A stretch of 64,000 nucleotides of DNA from Prevotella aff. ruminicola Tc2-24 (GTDB taxonomy: Bacteria > Bacteroidota > Bacteroidia > Bacteroidales > Bacteroidaceae): contig NZ_FOIQ01000001.1 of the NCBI RefSeq assembly GCF_900110895.1, positions 496,001-560,000 on the forward strand. The letters run 5' to 3'. A program made the translations under genes and the position numbers. Within the stretch, counting starts at the first letter, position 1; the number at the start of each line of letters is the position of its first letter. Shown piece after piece: positions 42,847-51,484 of this stretch. The notes beneath the pieces are model-generated. The model was not told where the DNA came from. It saw nothing but the letters and a program-made list of their open reading frames with translations, and made no database searches.

Positions 42847-43845
42847 CTACGGTATCCTCCTGAATATGGTTATACGCAACAGGATCTCAAGCAGCAACGC
42901 CAGAACAGCGATGAGTGCAAAGGGCTGATAGGCCTCATATCGCTTGCTGAAATTCTTCACGTTCAACTTACTCTTCTCCAACTGGTCAATCTCCTTATAG
43001 ATATTTCGCAGTTCTTTTGTATTCGTGGCACGATAGAAATCGCCTTCCGTTGCAGCAGCGATCTCACTCAGCGTCTTGTTGTCAATCTCCACTGGAATAT
43101 TCACATACTGAACGCCCCCTGCTACAGGCATCGGGTATGGTGCTACGTTATTGGTTCCCACACCGATGGTATAGACACGGACACCCAGACTCCTGGCGAT
43201 CTCCGCAGCCGTCATCGGCGAAATGTCACCACGGTTGTTACTACCGTCAGTCAACAGAATCACCACCTTACTCTTGGCCTTGGAATCTTTCAGACGGGTC
43301 ACCGCATTAGCCAGTCCCATGCCGATGGCCGTACCATCCTCGATCAGTCCGCGGGCCGCGATATCCGTACGCACGTTCTGGAGCAGATTCAACAGAGAGG
43401 CGTGATCGGTGGTCATGGGGCACTGTGTGAACGACTCTCCCGCAAAGATGGTCAAGCCGATATTATCATTCGGACGACCAATGATAAACTCCGCAGCCAC
43501 CTGTTTGGCCGCCTCGATTCTATTGGGTTTCAGGTCCTCGGCCAGCATACTGGTAGACACATCCATCGCCAACATGATATCTATTCCCTCTACGGTCTTA
43601 CTCTTCCATGAGTTCTGCGTCTGCGGACGTGCCAGCACCAGCACGATCATCGTGAAGGCCAGCAGACGGAGCATCAGGGAGAGCGGCATCAGCGTCACCT
43701 TCCAACTTCTCGGCGCATAACGGAACACGAACGTATCACTCATCCGCATCGTCGGCTCAGTCTTTTTCCTGTACATCACATACCAGATCAGATATGGGAT
43801 GATCAACAGGAGCAGAAGCAGATATTCTTGATTGGCAAATTTCAT
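42847..43845 (-). CDS. batA: BatA, VWA-domain membrane protein
   Basis: This 332-residue protein has two N-terminal membrane helices, a VWA domain with the metal-ion-dependent adhesion motif AMDVSTSMLAEDL, and a third helix at the end (FALIAVLALLLEILLRITIF). LLTDGSNNRGDISPMTAAEI and VRVYTIGVGTNNVAPYPMP are typical of the family. With BatB it is thought to form the scaffold of the periplasmic Bat complex. It lies 9 bp after the preceding gene and 1 bp before batBC. Confidence 0.94.
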   Translation of the reverse strand: MKFANQEYLLLLLLIIPYLIWYVMYRKKTEPTMRMSDTFVFRYAPRSWKVTLMPLSLMLRLLAFTMIVLVLARPQTQNSWKSKTVEGIDIMLAMDVSTSMLAEDLKPNRIEAAKQVAAEFIIGRPNDNIGLTIFAGESFTQCPMTTDHASLLNLLQNVRTDIAARGLIEDGTAIGMGLANAVTRLKDSKAKSKVVILLTDGSNNRGDISPMTAAEIARSLGVRVYTIGVGTNNVAPYPMPVAGGVQYVNIPVEIDNKTLSEIAAATEGDFYRATNTKELRNIYKEIDQLEKSKLNVKNFSKRYEAYQPFALIAVLALLLEILLRITIFRRIP

Positions 43846-43854
43846 TTGTTTCCT

Positions 43855-44925
43855 TTAGTTCAACAACTGATAAAAAGCATACATCACATACGCGAACAAC
43901 AGGGCACAGACTACGGAGATCAGTGTGATGACCGTCTTAAGGATCCTACGTGCCTTCTGTGAGCGCTGGTCTTCCTCGGAGAGTTGTGGTTTTACGGTCT
44001 CCTCCACTGGCATGTTCTCCAACTTCGTCTGATTGATAAACGCGATGGCACTGACCAGATTCTGATCATTTTCGTTGATGAGCGTCGAGTATTTGGCGAA
44101 CTTCACGAGGTCGGCCGTCAGGAACAAGTGACGCAGTTCACTGAGTGCACCCTCATCCTGCACCTCCACCAGTTTCGCGATGATCTCACTACTCGTCATC
44201 TCCATCGCACTGAAACCATAACGCTCCTCGATATACTTACGAATCGTGTCCGTCAGTTTGGTATAGTATTCCTTAGAGTTCTCCGATGTCACCATCTTGT
44301 CGGCCTTGATCTGTTCGATCTCCTTCATGGCCTTCTGATGCGGCAACAGATGCTTGACGATCCTGATATGCGAGATAATGGGTTTATTGTCGCGCAGACG
44401 GAGATACAGATAATAGCAGAACACCAACAGTACCAAGAGCAGTACGCTCAACCAGAATGGAAGACGCCAGTCGCTCCACTGGAAAGGATTATCCTGCACG
44501 CCCTTAGGGCCGAAGAACTGATCGGCATGCATAGTGTCCACTTCCATCGTCAGCACCTTCAGGGCCAGACTCTTGCTGGCATAGGGCTTACCATCGATCT
44601 TCACGGTCATCGGCGGCAGATAGTACAGCGTATCATCGAAAGAGGTCAGGGTATAGACCATCGAACGGGCCACGAACCCGTTGTCCAACTCCTGCTTCTC
44701 CAACTCCTTACTGCCAAGCACCTCTACCCCAGGCGTGATATATTGTGTCGGTTGGAACTGTGGAAACTCCACCTTTGCGCTCTCCTGGGCATTCGCTGTC
44801 AGCGTCACATGCACCTGCTGACCCACGAACATCTCGATAGAGTCGATCCTGGCCTCTACAGACACCTGTGCCGCTACCTTGAGCGCACACACAACGCCTA
44901 TGATTAGAATCAACGCCTTCTTCAT
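43855..44925 (-). CDS. Bat-operon membrane protein with N-terminal Ig-like domain
   Basis: This 356-residue protein has a signal peptide (MKKALILIIGVVCALKVAAQ), a periplasmic beta-sandwich (VSVEARIDSIEMFVGQQVHV, TSFDDTLYYLPPMTVKIDG) resembling a BatD-type domain, a membrane helix (LPFWLSVLLLVLLVFCYYLY), a cytoplasmic helical domain (YYTKLTDTIRKYIEERYG, SSEIIAKLVEVQDEGALSEL) and a last membrane helix. A protein of this layout normally lies between the DUF58 and batA genes. It has no established function. Its first base is shared with the DUF58 stop codon. Confidence 0.85.
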   Translation of the reverse strand: MKKALILIIGVVCALKVAAQVSVEARIDSIEMFVGQQVHVTLTANAQESAKVEFPQFQPTQYITPGVEVLGSKELEKQELDNGFVARSMVYTLTSFDDTLYYLPPMTVKIDGKPYASKSLALKVLTMEVDTMHADQFFGPKGVQDNPFQWSDWRLPFWLSVLLLVLLVFCYYLYLRLRDNKPIISHIRIVKHLLPHQKAMKEIEQIKADKMVTSENSKEYYTKLTDTIRKYIEERYGFSAMEMTSSEIIAKLVEVQDEGALSELRHLFLTADLVKFAKYSTLINENDQNLVSAIAFINQTKLENMPVEETVKPQLSEEDQRSQKARRILKTVITLISVVCALLFAYVMYAFYQLLN

Positions 44926-45794
44926 CAGCTTCTCTTTTTAAACAACAGCATTAGTGACTTGACGAAATCCTCATTCGTAGCAATACTCACATTGTCCACA
45001 TTACTCTTGTTGAAGGTCTCCTGCAACTCCGCCTGACGACCCATCCAGTACTGGCGGTATGCCTGGCGCAAGCGCTTGGAACTTGTATCGATATATTGCT
45101 CATAGCCCGTCTCGGCATCTACCACCTTCATCAATCCGACATCAGGCAACTCCTTTGCACGTTGGTCATACACTTGAATAGCCACGACATCATGCTTCCT
45201 GTTGCAGATCTGCAACGACTGCTGGAAATCATTCCGCACGTAGAAGTCACTGAGGATGAAGGCCGTGGTACGACGCTTCTGGACACTCGACAGGAACTCC
45301 ACAGCCTGCTTCACGTCCGTACGCTTCGACTCCGGTTGGAAGTCCAGCATCTCACGGATGATATAGAGGATGTGCTTCCTACCTTTCTTGGGAGGTATAT
45401 ACTTCTCTATCTTATCTGAGAAGAACACGACACCGATCTTATCATTGTTCTGGATGGCACTGAAAGCAATCGTAGCTGCTATCTCTGTCACCATGTCGCG
45501 CTTCATCTGTTTCTGCGTACCAAAATCCAGCGAACCACTGACGTCAATCAGCAGCATCACCGTCAGCTCGCGCTCCTCCTCAAACACCTTGACGTAAGGA
45601 CGATGAAAACGCGCCGTCACATTCCAGTCTATATCACGCACATCATCACCGAACTGATACTCGCGCACCTCACTGAACGCCATACCTCTGCCCTTGAAGG
45701 CTGAATGGTATTGACCTGCGAAGATATTTGAGCTCAGGCCACGGGTCTTGATCTCGATCTTACGGACTTTCTTGATGATCTCAGATGTTTCCAT
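44925..45794 (-). CDS. DUF58 (VWA-like) protein of the Bat operon
   Basis: This 289-residue protein has the DUF58 core GRGMAFSEVREYQFGDDVRD followed by IDWNVTARFHRPYVKVFEEE. The VWA-like metal-binding motif LLIDVSGSLDFG comes next. DUF58 proteins are partners of MoxR ATPases and are soluble. It lies 32 bp after moxR and overlaps the next gene by one base. Confidence 0.93.
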   Translation of the reverse strand: METSEIIKKVRKIEIKTRGLSSNIFAGQYHSAFKGRGMAFSEVREYQFGDDVRDIDWNVTARFHRPYVKVFEEERELTVMLLIDVSGSLDFGTQKQMKRDMVTEIAATIAFSAIQNNDKIGVVFFSDKIEKYIPPKKGRKHILYIIREMLDFQPESKRTDVKQAVEFLSSVQKRRTTAFILSDFYVRNDFQQSLQICNRKHDVVAIQVYDQRAKELPDVGLMKVVDAETGYEQYIDTSSKRLRQAYRQYWMGRQAELQETFNKSNVDNVSIATNEDFVKSLMLLFKKRS

Positions 45795-45826
45795 CCTGTA
45801 AACTATAAACCGTCAACTGTTAACAA

Positions 45827-46822
45827 TTAGGGCACTTCGACCTTATTAATTATCTTCGACACAATCTCCTCACTGGTGATATTGCTGGCCTCTGCCTCAT
45901 AGGTAAGACCGATACGATGACGCAGCACGTCATGAGCCACGGCACGCACATCCTCAGGCACCACATACCCACGACGCTTGATGAAAGCGTAAGCACGGGC
46001 AGCCTTGGCAAGGTTAATGCTGGCACGCGGCGAACCACCAAAGGAAATCATATCCTTCAAGTCTTTCAGGCCATAGCGCTCTGGATAGCGTGTCGCAAAG
46101 ACGATGTCAGCAATGTACTGTTCAATCTTCTCGTCAATATACACTTCGCGAACCACAGAACGAGCCTTCAAAATCTCATCAGCAGTTGTCACAGGTGTCA
46201 CGCTCGGCATCTCACCGGCAATATTCTCACGGATAATCTTCTTCTCTTCGTCCAGAGACGGATAATCGATGACGACCTTCAGCATGAAACGGTCCACCTG
46301 TGCCTCTGGCAAGGGATAGGTACCCTCCTGTTCGATGGGGTTCTGAGTGGCCATCACAAGGAAAGGATTGGGCAACGTGAAAGTCTCACTGCCGATGGTC
46401 ACCTGTTTCTCCTGCATGGCCTCAAGCAATGCACTCTGCACCTTTGCTGGGGCACGGTTGATCTCATCAGCCAACACGAAGTTTGCAAACACGGGGCCCT
46501 TCTTCACCTGGAACTTCTCATCCTTCTGTGAATAGATCATCGTACCGATCACGTCAGCAGGGAGGAGGTCTGGTGTAAACTGGATACGGCTATAGTCGGC
46601 AGCTATCAGTTGCGAGAGTGTCTTAATAGCCAAGGTCTTTGCCAGACCAGGCACTCCTTCCAACAGGATATGTCCGTCGCTCAGCAATCCGATCAGGAGC
46701 GAGTCCACCAGATGCTTCTGACCTACGATAACACGGTCCATGCCCGTCGTCAGATTTGTCACGAATGCGCTTTGTTGTTCTATCCGGATATTCAACTCAC
46801 GGATGTCAATAGCTTCTGCCAT
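45827..46822 (-). CDS. MoxR-family AAA+ ATPase
   Basis: This 331-residue protein has Walker A HILLEGVPGLAKTLAIKTL, Walker B FVLADEINRAPAKVQSALLE, sensor 1 PFLVMATQNPIEQEGTYPLP and the C-terminal lid (GGSPRASINLAKAARAYAF). MoxR ATPases act as chaperones that mature VWA-domain partners. It is the first gene of a transcript that runs through DUF58, batA, batBC, batDE, PAP2 and queA. Confidence 0.95.
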   Translation of the reverse strand: MAEAIDIRELNIRIEQQSAFVTNLTTGMDRVIVGQKHLVDSLLIGLLSDGHILLEGVPGLAKTLAIKTLSQLIAADYSRIQFTPDLLPADVIGTMIYSQKDEKFQVKKGPVFANFVLADEINRAPAKVQSALLEAMQEKQVTIGSETFTLPNPFLVMATQNPIEQEGTYPLPEAQVDRFMLKVVIDYPSLDEEKKIIRENIAGEMPSVTPVTTADEILKARSVVREVYIDEKIEQYIADIVFATRYPERYGLKDLKDMISFGGSPRASINLAKAARAYAFIKRRGYVVPEDVRAVAHDVLRHRIGLTYEAEASNITSEEIVSKIINKVEVP

Positions 46823-46856
46823 AATAATTACTCTTTACAAATTCCTAATTTGACCG

Positions 46857-46864
46857 CAAAAGTA
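46857..46864 (-). promoter_or_regulatory. Promoter -7 box for the Bat operon
   Basis: On the minus strand this reads TACTTTTG, about 34 bases before the moxR ATG. No other matching box was noticed down to queA, so this may serve the whole 10-kb unit. Confidence 0.6.
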
Positions 46865-46911
46865 GTGAAATAAAAGGATTTTCCACTCATTTGCCTATCT
46901 AAATAATATTA

Positions 46912-46949
46912 AAAAAGTTCCCTAAAACCTAAGTTTTAAGAAACTTTTT
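46912..46949 (-). terminator. Probable terminator of the ftsY-HU/LysM operon
   Basis: An outer stem AAAAAGTT/AACTTTTT and an inner stem TAAAAC/GTTTTA are separated by a 3x3 internal loop. The hairpin lies 13 bases after the HU-LysM stop and continues into T residues on the minus strand. Confidence 0.6.
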
Positions 46950-46962
46950 CATTCTTTCTCTA

Positions 46963-48660
46963 TTAGTTCACAGTCTGAGCCTTCTTTTTCTTCTTCCACT
47001 CCAACTTCGGGATCTTGATAGCCTGCCCTGTTTTCAGTTGTGAAGAGGCTTTCAGTCCATTGTAAACTTCGATATAACACTCCATGTCTGGCCCTAGAGT
47101 TCGACGAGCGATCTTAGCCAGGTTATCACCCTCTCTGACCTTCTCGATATGGTCTGTACCCACAATCCGATAGGCACCCAGTCTCACGCGGGCATCCATG
47201 GCAGCGTATTGATCATGCGTCTTGTCGGCAGCAGGAGTATCCGCCTTCTTCTCAGGTGCCTTCGCGGCAACCGTCTGAGATGCCGAGGGCACTACAGTTT
47301 TCTTCTCTGCAACAGGTGCCGCCGGCTTGGGCTCAGGCTTAGCGACCGGTGCGACAGGAGCAACAGACTTCTCTGCCTTCGTCTCCTCTGCAGTAGATAA
47401 CGATGGCACCTCTGCCGCAGGCTCAGCCTGTTCCAATGTCTGTTCATCTTTCGCCTTCTCGTTATCCACACGTTCAAACACAAGACGATATTCAGGGAAC
47501 ACGTTCGAGAGCGGCAGGAAATTACCCAACAGGTAACCGCCAGCAAGACCCAACAGAGCGGCCAGAATACCGATCAGCCATTTCTTACCACTGGACGATC
47601 CGTCAGAGTCATATTTAGCCAGAATAGCATCCGCGTCAAACTCCTCCTCAGGCTCTTCCTCGACAGGTTCTTGTGCTTCGACGGGCTCAGCAACCGCTTG
47701 TCGAAGGGCCTCGCCATCATCAACAACAGCCTCAACAGCCTCCTGAGCTTCGACAGGTTCTTGTGCTTCGACGGGCTCAGCAACCGTTTGTCGAAGGGTC
47801 TCATCATCAGCCTGAACAACCTCCTGTGCCTCAACAGCCTCCTGAGCTTCGACGGGTTCTTGTGCTTCGACAGGCTCAGCAACCGTTTCCTGAAGAGTGT
47901 CTTCCGACGGACCCTGTGCTTCGACGGGCTCAGCAACCGCTTGTCGAAGGGCCTCGTCATCAGCCTTTTCCTTCTCCGTTGGAACATAGGGCTCAATCAC
48001 CCATTCTGGTATATCCTCATCCTCAATCTCGTTCAACGAAGCATCATCGCCATTCTCCTCAGCATCCGAGGCAAAATCGACCAACGGCATGGCCGCAGGA
48101 TCAAGTGTCACATCGCCAGCAGGCTCTGCCTCCTGTGCCTCAACAGGCTCAACAACCGTTTGTTGAAGAGCCTCATCCGACGGACCCTGAGCTTGTCGAA
48201 GGGTCTCATCAGCATCAGCTTCAACAGCCTCCTGCGCTTCGACAGGCTCAGCAACCGCCTCCCCTGCAGGGGCCACTTCCTCCAGCTCGACCTCGTCACT
48301 CGCAGTCTCCATCGTCTTCAGCGTGTCCTCGAAGTCCACGCCATCATTCAACACGACCGTCTCAAACTGAGAGAACGGTTTGTTAACCAGTTCTTTCATC
48401 AAGGCATCCGGAGTGAAGGTGATTTTATTGTGCCCTTCTATCAATACGCGCTCGCCTGTGTTGACATTCACACTCTCACGTGCATCAACATCAATGATCT
48501 TAAAGGTTCCGAATCCTTTGATCTTAACAATCCTATCCCGCTCCAAGGCCTGTCTTACCACATCAAACAGGGCACCCACAAAACCAGAAGCATCTTTCTT
48601 TGTCAGACCATGACGCTCACTGAGTATCACAGCGATATCTTGTATTGTCACCTTTCCCAT
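46963..48660 (-). CDS. Membrane-spanning HU-LysM protein with internal repeats
   Basis: This 565-residue protein has four parts. Residues 1-95 are a HU/IHF-like DNA-binding domain (LTKKDASGFVGALFDVVRQA, VKIKGFGTFKIIDVDARESV). Residues about 96-350 are acidic and repetitive, with units such as LRQAVAEPVEAQEPVEAQ. A single membrane helix lies at about 360-380 (WLIGILAALLGLAGGYLLG). The rest is Ala/Pro/Lys-rich and ends in a LysM domain from residue 500 (HIEKVREGDNLAKIARRTLG, YNGLKASSQLKTGQAIKIP). With HU inside and LysM outside it could tie the nucleoid to peptidoglycan; that is inference. Its ATG overlaps the TAA of a second HU gene. Confidence 0.85.
   Translation of the reverse strand: MGKVTIQDIAVILSERHGLTKKDASGFVGALFDVVRQALERDRIVKIKGFGTFKIIDVDARESVNVNTGERVLIEGHNKITFTPDALMKELVNKPFSQFETVVLNDGVDFEDTLKTMETASDEVELEEVAPAGEAVAEPVEAQEAVEADADETLRQAQGPSDEALQQTVVEPVEAQEAEPAGDVTLDPAAMPLVDFASDAEENGDDASLNEIEDEDIPEWVIEPYVPTEKEKADDEALRQAVAEPVEAQGPSEDTLQETVAEPVEAQEPVEAQEAVEAQEVVQADDETLRQTVAEPVEAQEPVEAQEAVEAVVDDGEALRQAVAEPVEAQEPVEEEPEEEFDADAILAKYDSDGSSSGKKWLIGILAALLGLAGGYLLGNFLPLSNVFPEYRLVFERVDNEKAKDEQTLEQAEPAAEVPSLSTAEETKAEKSVAPVAPVAKPEPKPAAPVAEKKTVVPSASQTVAAKAPEKKADTPAADKTHDQYAAMDARVRLGAYRIVGTDHIEKVREGDNLAKIARRTLGPDMECYIEVYNGLKASSQLKTGQAIKIPKLEWKKKKKAQTVN
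47676..48243. repeat. Palindromic repeat elements inside the HU-LysM reading frame
   Basis: A 31-bp element with arms CTTCGAC and GTCGAAG occurs nearly intact at 47676-47706, 47766-47796 and 47919-47949. Degenerate copies lie at 47865-47895 and about 48138-48170, and partial ones at 48187-48202 (CTGAGCTTGTCGAAGG) and 48237-48260. All are read in the same frame, giving the AVAEPVEAQ and LRQ repeats. The CTGAGCTTGTCGAAG core is the type seen in dispersed intergenic palindromes of many bacteria. Confidence 0.8.
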
Positions 48661-48947
48661 TACTCAGTTCCTCCATTCTTTACACGTTCTTTCCAGTTTA
48701 CATTCGGCTTAAAGTTCAGCACCAACTTGGGTGGAACTAACATACGCTGACCCGTAGAAGGGTTCACCATGATGCGTTCCATCTTCTTCTTAACCTCAAA
48801 GGTTCCGAATGTCGGAACAAGGACCGCATCATTCTCCTGGAAATGATCACCCATCGCCTCCACAATGGCGTTAACCATCCGCTGCGTGTCATCGGGGTTA
48901 TAGCCCGTCTGCTGCGATAATTCTGAGATAAAGTCTTTATTAGTCAT
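48660..48947 (-). CDS. HU-family DNA-binding protein
   Basis: The 95-residue protein is a typical HU/IHF subunit: KDFISELSQQTGYNPDDTQR, MVNAIVEAMGDHFQENDAVL, VPTFGTFEVKKK and the DNA-binding arm MVNPSTGQRMLVPPK. It bends DNA as a dimer. It lies 5 bp after rimO and overlaps the HU-LysM start (TAATG), so the two HU proteins are made together and could pair. Confidence 0.93.
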   Translation of the reverse strand: MTNKDFISELSQQTGYNPDDTQRMVNAIVEAMGDHFQENDAVLVPTFGTFEVKKKMERIMVNPSTGQRMLVPPKLVLNFKPNVNWKERVKNGGTE

Positions 48948-48952
48948 AACCT

Positions 48953-50251
48953 TTAGTTGATTGTTGAGCCATACAAATCAAATTCTTCCGAGTCAGTCAC
49001 CACGACATCATAGAACTCACCTATCGTCAGATCCCGTTCCGATGCGGGAATCAGCACCTCCGGATCCACTTCCGGGGAACAATACTCTGTGCGCCCGACA
49101 TAATAAGCGCCCTCTTTTCTGTCAACGATAATTCTCTGGGTGGTTCCAACTTTCTCCGCCTCGAGTTCCGCACTGATATTCTGTTGAATACGCATCAGAC
49201 CGTCCAGTCGTCGCTGTTTTATCTCCTCAGGTACATCGTCCTCATAATCACGTTCCGAGGGTGTTCCCTCTTCCTCCGAATAGGCAAAAGCACCCATACG
49301 TTCAAAGCGTGCCCACTTGACGAACGCCTTCAGTTCCTCGAAATCCTCATCTGTCTCCCCAGGAAAGCCAACCATCAGTGTTGTGCGGATATGGATACCA
49401 GGCACTTCACGACGCAGGCGCTCGATCAGTTCATAGGTTTCCGCTTTCGTCACATGACGTTGCATGCGCAGAAGCATATGATCGGAGATATGTTGAAGAG
49501 CGATATCCAGATATTTACATACGTTTTTCTTTTCACGCATCACTCGGAGTAGATCCCATGGGAAATGAGCAGGATAGGCATAGTGCAGTCGTATCCATTC
49601 CACTCCTGGGATATCAGCCATCCGTTCGATGAGTTCCGCGATATGCTGCTTACCATCGATGTCCACGCCATAATAGGTCAATTCCTGAGCTATCACATTA
49701 AACTCCTTCGTACCATCCGCCACGAGTTGGCGCACCTCATCGAGGATCTCTTCCATCGGACGACTCTGGTGACGTCCTGTTATCAACGGGATAGCGCAAT
49801 AGGCACAGTGGCGGTCACAGCCCTCACTGATTTTCAGATAGGCATAATGGCGCGGTGTCGTAATGTGACGCTTACCCTCACAGGCGACGAAATCCTCACC
49901 CTTCAGGTCGTTGAGCAGCTGCCGATAGTTGAACTTCCCATACCAGCCATCCACCTCTGGGATCTCTTTTTCCAGATCTGCCAGATAGCGCTCTGACAGG
50001 CATCCCATCACGTAGAGTCTCTCTATCCTTCCTTCGGACTTTGCCTGTGCAAATTCCAGAATCGTATTGATGCTTTCCTCCTTCGCATCGTTGATAAAAC
50101 CACATGTGTTGACAACGACGATATCTCCTTGAGGGTCATCGCTATCGTGTGTACACTGATAGCCATTAGCTTCCAGCAGTCCCATCAGAGCCTCACTGTC
50201 GACGAGGTTCTTGGAGCACCCGAGTGATATGATATCAATCGTCTTCGCCAT
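48953..50251 (-). CDS. rimO: Ribosomal protein S12 methylthiotransferase
   Basis: From the ATG at 50251 the radical-SAM enzyme has 432 residues. It methylthiolates an Asp of ribosomal protein S12. The N-terminal UPF0004 domain has IDIISLGCSKNLVDSEALMG, the radical-SAM cluster motif is CDRHCAYC, and the C-terminal TRAM domain ends the protein. The frame is open one codon further to a TTG, but the ATG overlapping the ftsY TGA is preferred. It is the second gene of the ftsY operon. Confidence 0.95.
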   Translation of the reverse strand: MAKTIDIISLGCSKNLVDSEALMGLLEANGYQCTHDSDDPQGDIVVVNTCGFINDAKEESINTILEFAQAKSEGRIERLYVMGCLSERYLADLEKEIPEVDGWYGKFNYRQLLNDLKGEDFVACEGKRHITTPRHYAYLKISEGCDRHCAYCAIPLITGRHQSRPMEEILDEVRQLVADGTKEFNVIAQELTYYGVDIDGKQHIAELIERMADIPGVEWIRLHYAYPAHFPWDLLRVMREKKNVCKYLDIALQHISDHMLLRMQRHVTKAETYELIERLRREVPGIHIRTTLMVGFPGETDEDFEELKAFVKWARFERMGAFAYSEEEGTPSERDYEDDVPEEIKQRRLDGLMRIQQNISAELEAEKVGTTQRIIVDRKEGAYYVGRTEYCSPEVDPEVLIPASERDLTIGEFYDVVVTDSEEFDLYGSTIN

Positions 50252-51210
50252 CAATCTTTTATGTCAAATAGTGAATCCACAAACTGTCGCTTGTTAAAGA
50301 GTTGCAGATCCTCCATACCCTCACCCAAGCCGATATACTTCACGGGCACCTTCAACTGGTCAGAGATACCGATGACCACGCCGCCCTTTGCCGTTCCATC
50401 GAGTTTGGTGATAGCGAGCGAGGTAATCTGTGTGACGGCAGCAAACTGCTTTGCCTGCTCAAAAGCATTCTGTCCCGTAGAGCCATCCAGCACGAGCATC
50501 ACCTCGTCAGGAGCCTCGGGCAGCACCTTTTTCATCACATCCTTTATCTTCTTCAACTCGTTCATCAGACCCACTTTATTGTGCAGACGACCAGCTGTAT
50601 CTATCAGCACTACATCGGCACCATTTGCCTTAGCGCTGGAAAGCGTGTCAAATGCCACAGAAGCCGGGTCACTTCCCATCTGCTGCTTTACGACAGGAAC
50701 CCCTACCCGTTCGCCCCATATACAGAGCTGCTCCACAGCAGCCGCCCGGAACGTGTCGGCTGCACCGAGATAGACTTTCTTGCCGGCCTGCTTGAACTGC
50801 CACGCCAGCTTGCCGATGGTAGTCGTCTTGCCAACACCATTCACGCCGACAACCAAGATCACATAGGGTTTATGATCGCCCGGCAGATCCCAGTTGTCAT
50901 GATCCTCCGTATGATTCTCTGCCAACAGGTCGGCGATCTCATCCCTCAGGATTGCATTCAACTCTGACGTGCTGACGTATTTGTCACGCGCCACGCGCTC
51001 TTCAATACGCTGAATAATCTTCAGCGTTGTATCCACGCCAACATCGCTTGTAATAAGTACTTCTTCCAGATTGTCCAACACGTCGTCGTCGACTTTCGAC
51101 TTTCCTGCTACCGCACGTGTCAGTTTATCGAAGACACTGGTCTTCGTCTTCTCAAGTCCTCGGTCTAGGGTCTCTTTTTTGTTCTTACCAAAGATTCCAA
51201 ATATTCCCAT
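50251..51210 (-). CDS. ftsY: Signal recognition particle receptor FtsY
   Basis: From the ATG at 51210 the protein has 319 residues, starting MGIFGIFGKNKKETLDRGLE. GTPase motifs are VVGVNGVGKTTTIGKLAW, VDTAGR-like LIDTAGRLHNK, and TKLDGTAKGGV. The acidic N-terminal domain is short, as in other Bacteroidota. FtsY receives ribosome-nascent chain complexes at the inner membrane. The 22 further upstream codons in the frame are excluded because they contain the promoter. Confidence 0.96.
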   Translation of the reverse strand: MGIFGIFGKNKKETLDRGLEKTKTSVFDKLTRAVAGKSKVDDDVLDNLEEVLITSDVGVDTTLKIIQRIEERVARDKYVSTSELNAILRDEIADLLAENHTEDHDNWDLPGDHKPYVILVVGVNGVGKTTTIGKLAWQFKQAGKKVYLGAADTFRAAAVEQLCIWGERVGVPVVKQQMGSDPASVAFDTLSSAKANGADVVLIDTAGRLHNKVGLMNELKKIKDVMKKVLPEAPDEVMLVLDGSTGQNAFEQAKQFAAVTQITSLAITKLDGTAKGGVVIGISDQLKVPVKYIGLGEGMEDLQLFNKRQFVDSLFDIKD

Positions 51211-51230
51211 GTCACAATATATTACGTGTG

Positions 51231-51262
51231 CAAAGATAATAGATTTTAATGAGATGTACAAA
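51231..51262 (-). promoter_or_regulatory. Promoter of the ftsY operon
   Basis: On the minus strand TTTG (51259-51262) and TATCTTTG (51231-51238) are 20 bp apart, giving a leader of about 17 nt. The -33 box sits in the T-run of the preceding terminator. Confidence 0.75.
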
Positions 51263-51294
51263 AAAAGAGGCCGCAAATTGACTTGCGACCTCTT
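51260..51294 (-). terminator. Terminator of the rpmB-rpmG-DUF4295 operon
   Basis: A 12-bp stem with one mismatch (51265-51276 with 51283-51294) is followed on the minus strand by seven T residues. It overlaps the -33 box of ftsY. Confidence 0.85.
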
Positions 51295-51313
51295 ATTTTA
51301 TCTAAAAAAATAA

Positions 51314-51472
51314 TTAGTTCTTGAAGAAGTCCTTAACGGCCTCGTTGGGAACCATCTGCTCATCAAAGACATAAGCACCCGTCTTCGGGCTCTTCACCAT
51401 CTTGATTACCTTTGTGTAAGCGCGACCATCCTTAGAGCCTTCATGGAGGGTAGCGACGGTTTTCTTTGCCAT
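51314..51472 (-). CDS. DUF4295 family small basic protein (52 aa)
   Basis: The ATG at 51472 opens a 52-codon frame: MAKKTVATLHEGSKDGRAY, then VIKMVKSPKTGAYVFDEQMV and PNEAVKDFFKN. This is the DUF4295 family found next to rpmG in Bacteroidota. It is small and basic, so ribosome association is likely but inferred. It follows rpmG by 12 bp and precedes the terminator. Confidence 0.88.
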   Translation of the reverse strand: MAKKTVATLHEGSKDGRAYTKVIKMVKSPKTGAYVFDEQMVPNEAVKDFFKN

Positions 51473-51484
51473 ACTTCAGTCGTA

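Noticed and set aside
43984..44907. 307-codon frame antisense to the Bat-operon membrane protein
   Set aside because: It is a shadow of codon bias; the minus-strand protein has a signal peptide and membrane helices.
47655..48260. CRISPR-like spacing of repeats
   Set aside because: The repeats are in frame, diverged, irregularly spaced and within a protein-coding gene; no cas genes are near.
47671..48750. Open frames of 359 and 237 codons opposite the HU-LysM gene
   Set aside because: They mirror the coding repeats of the real gene and carry no domain.
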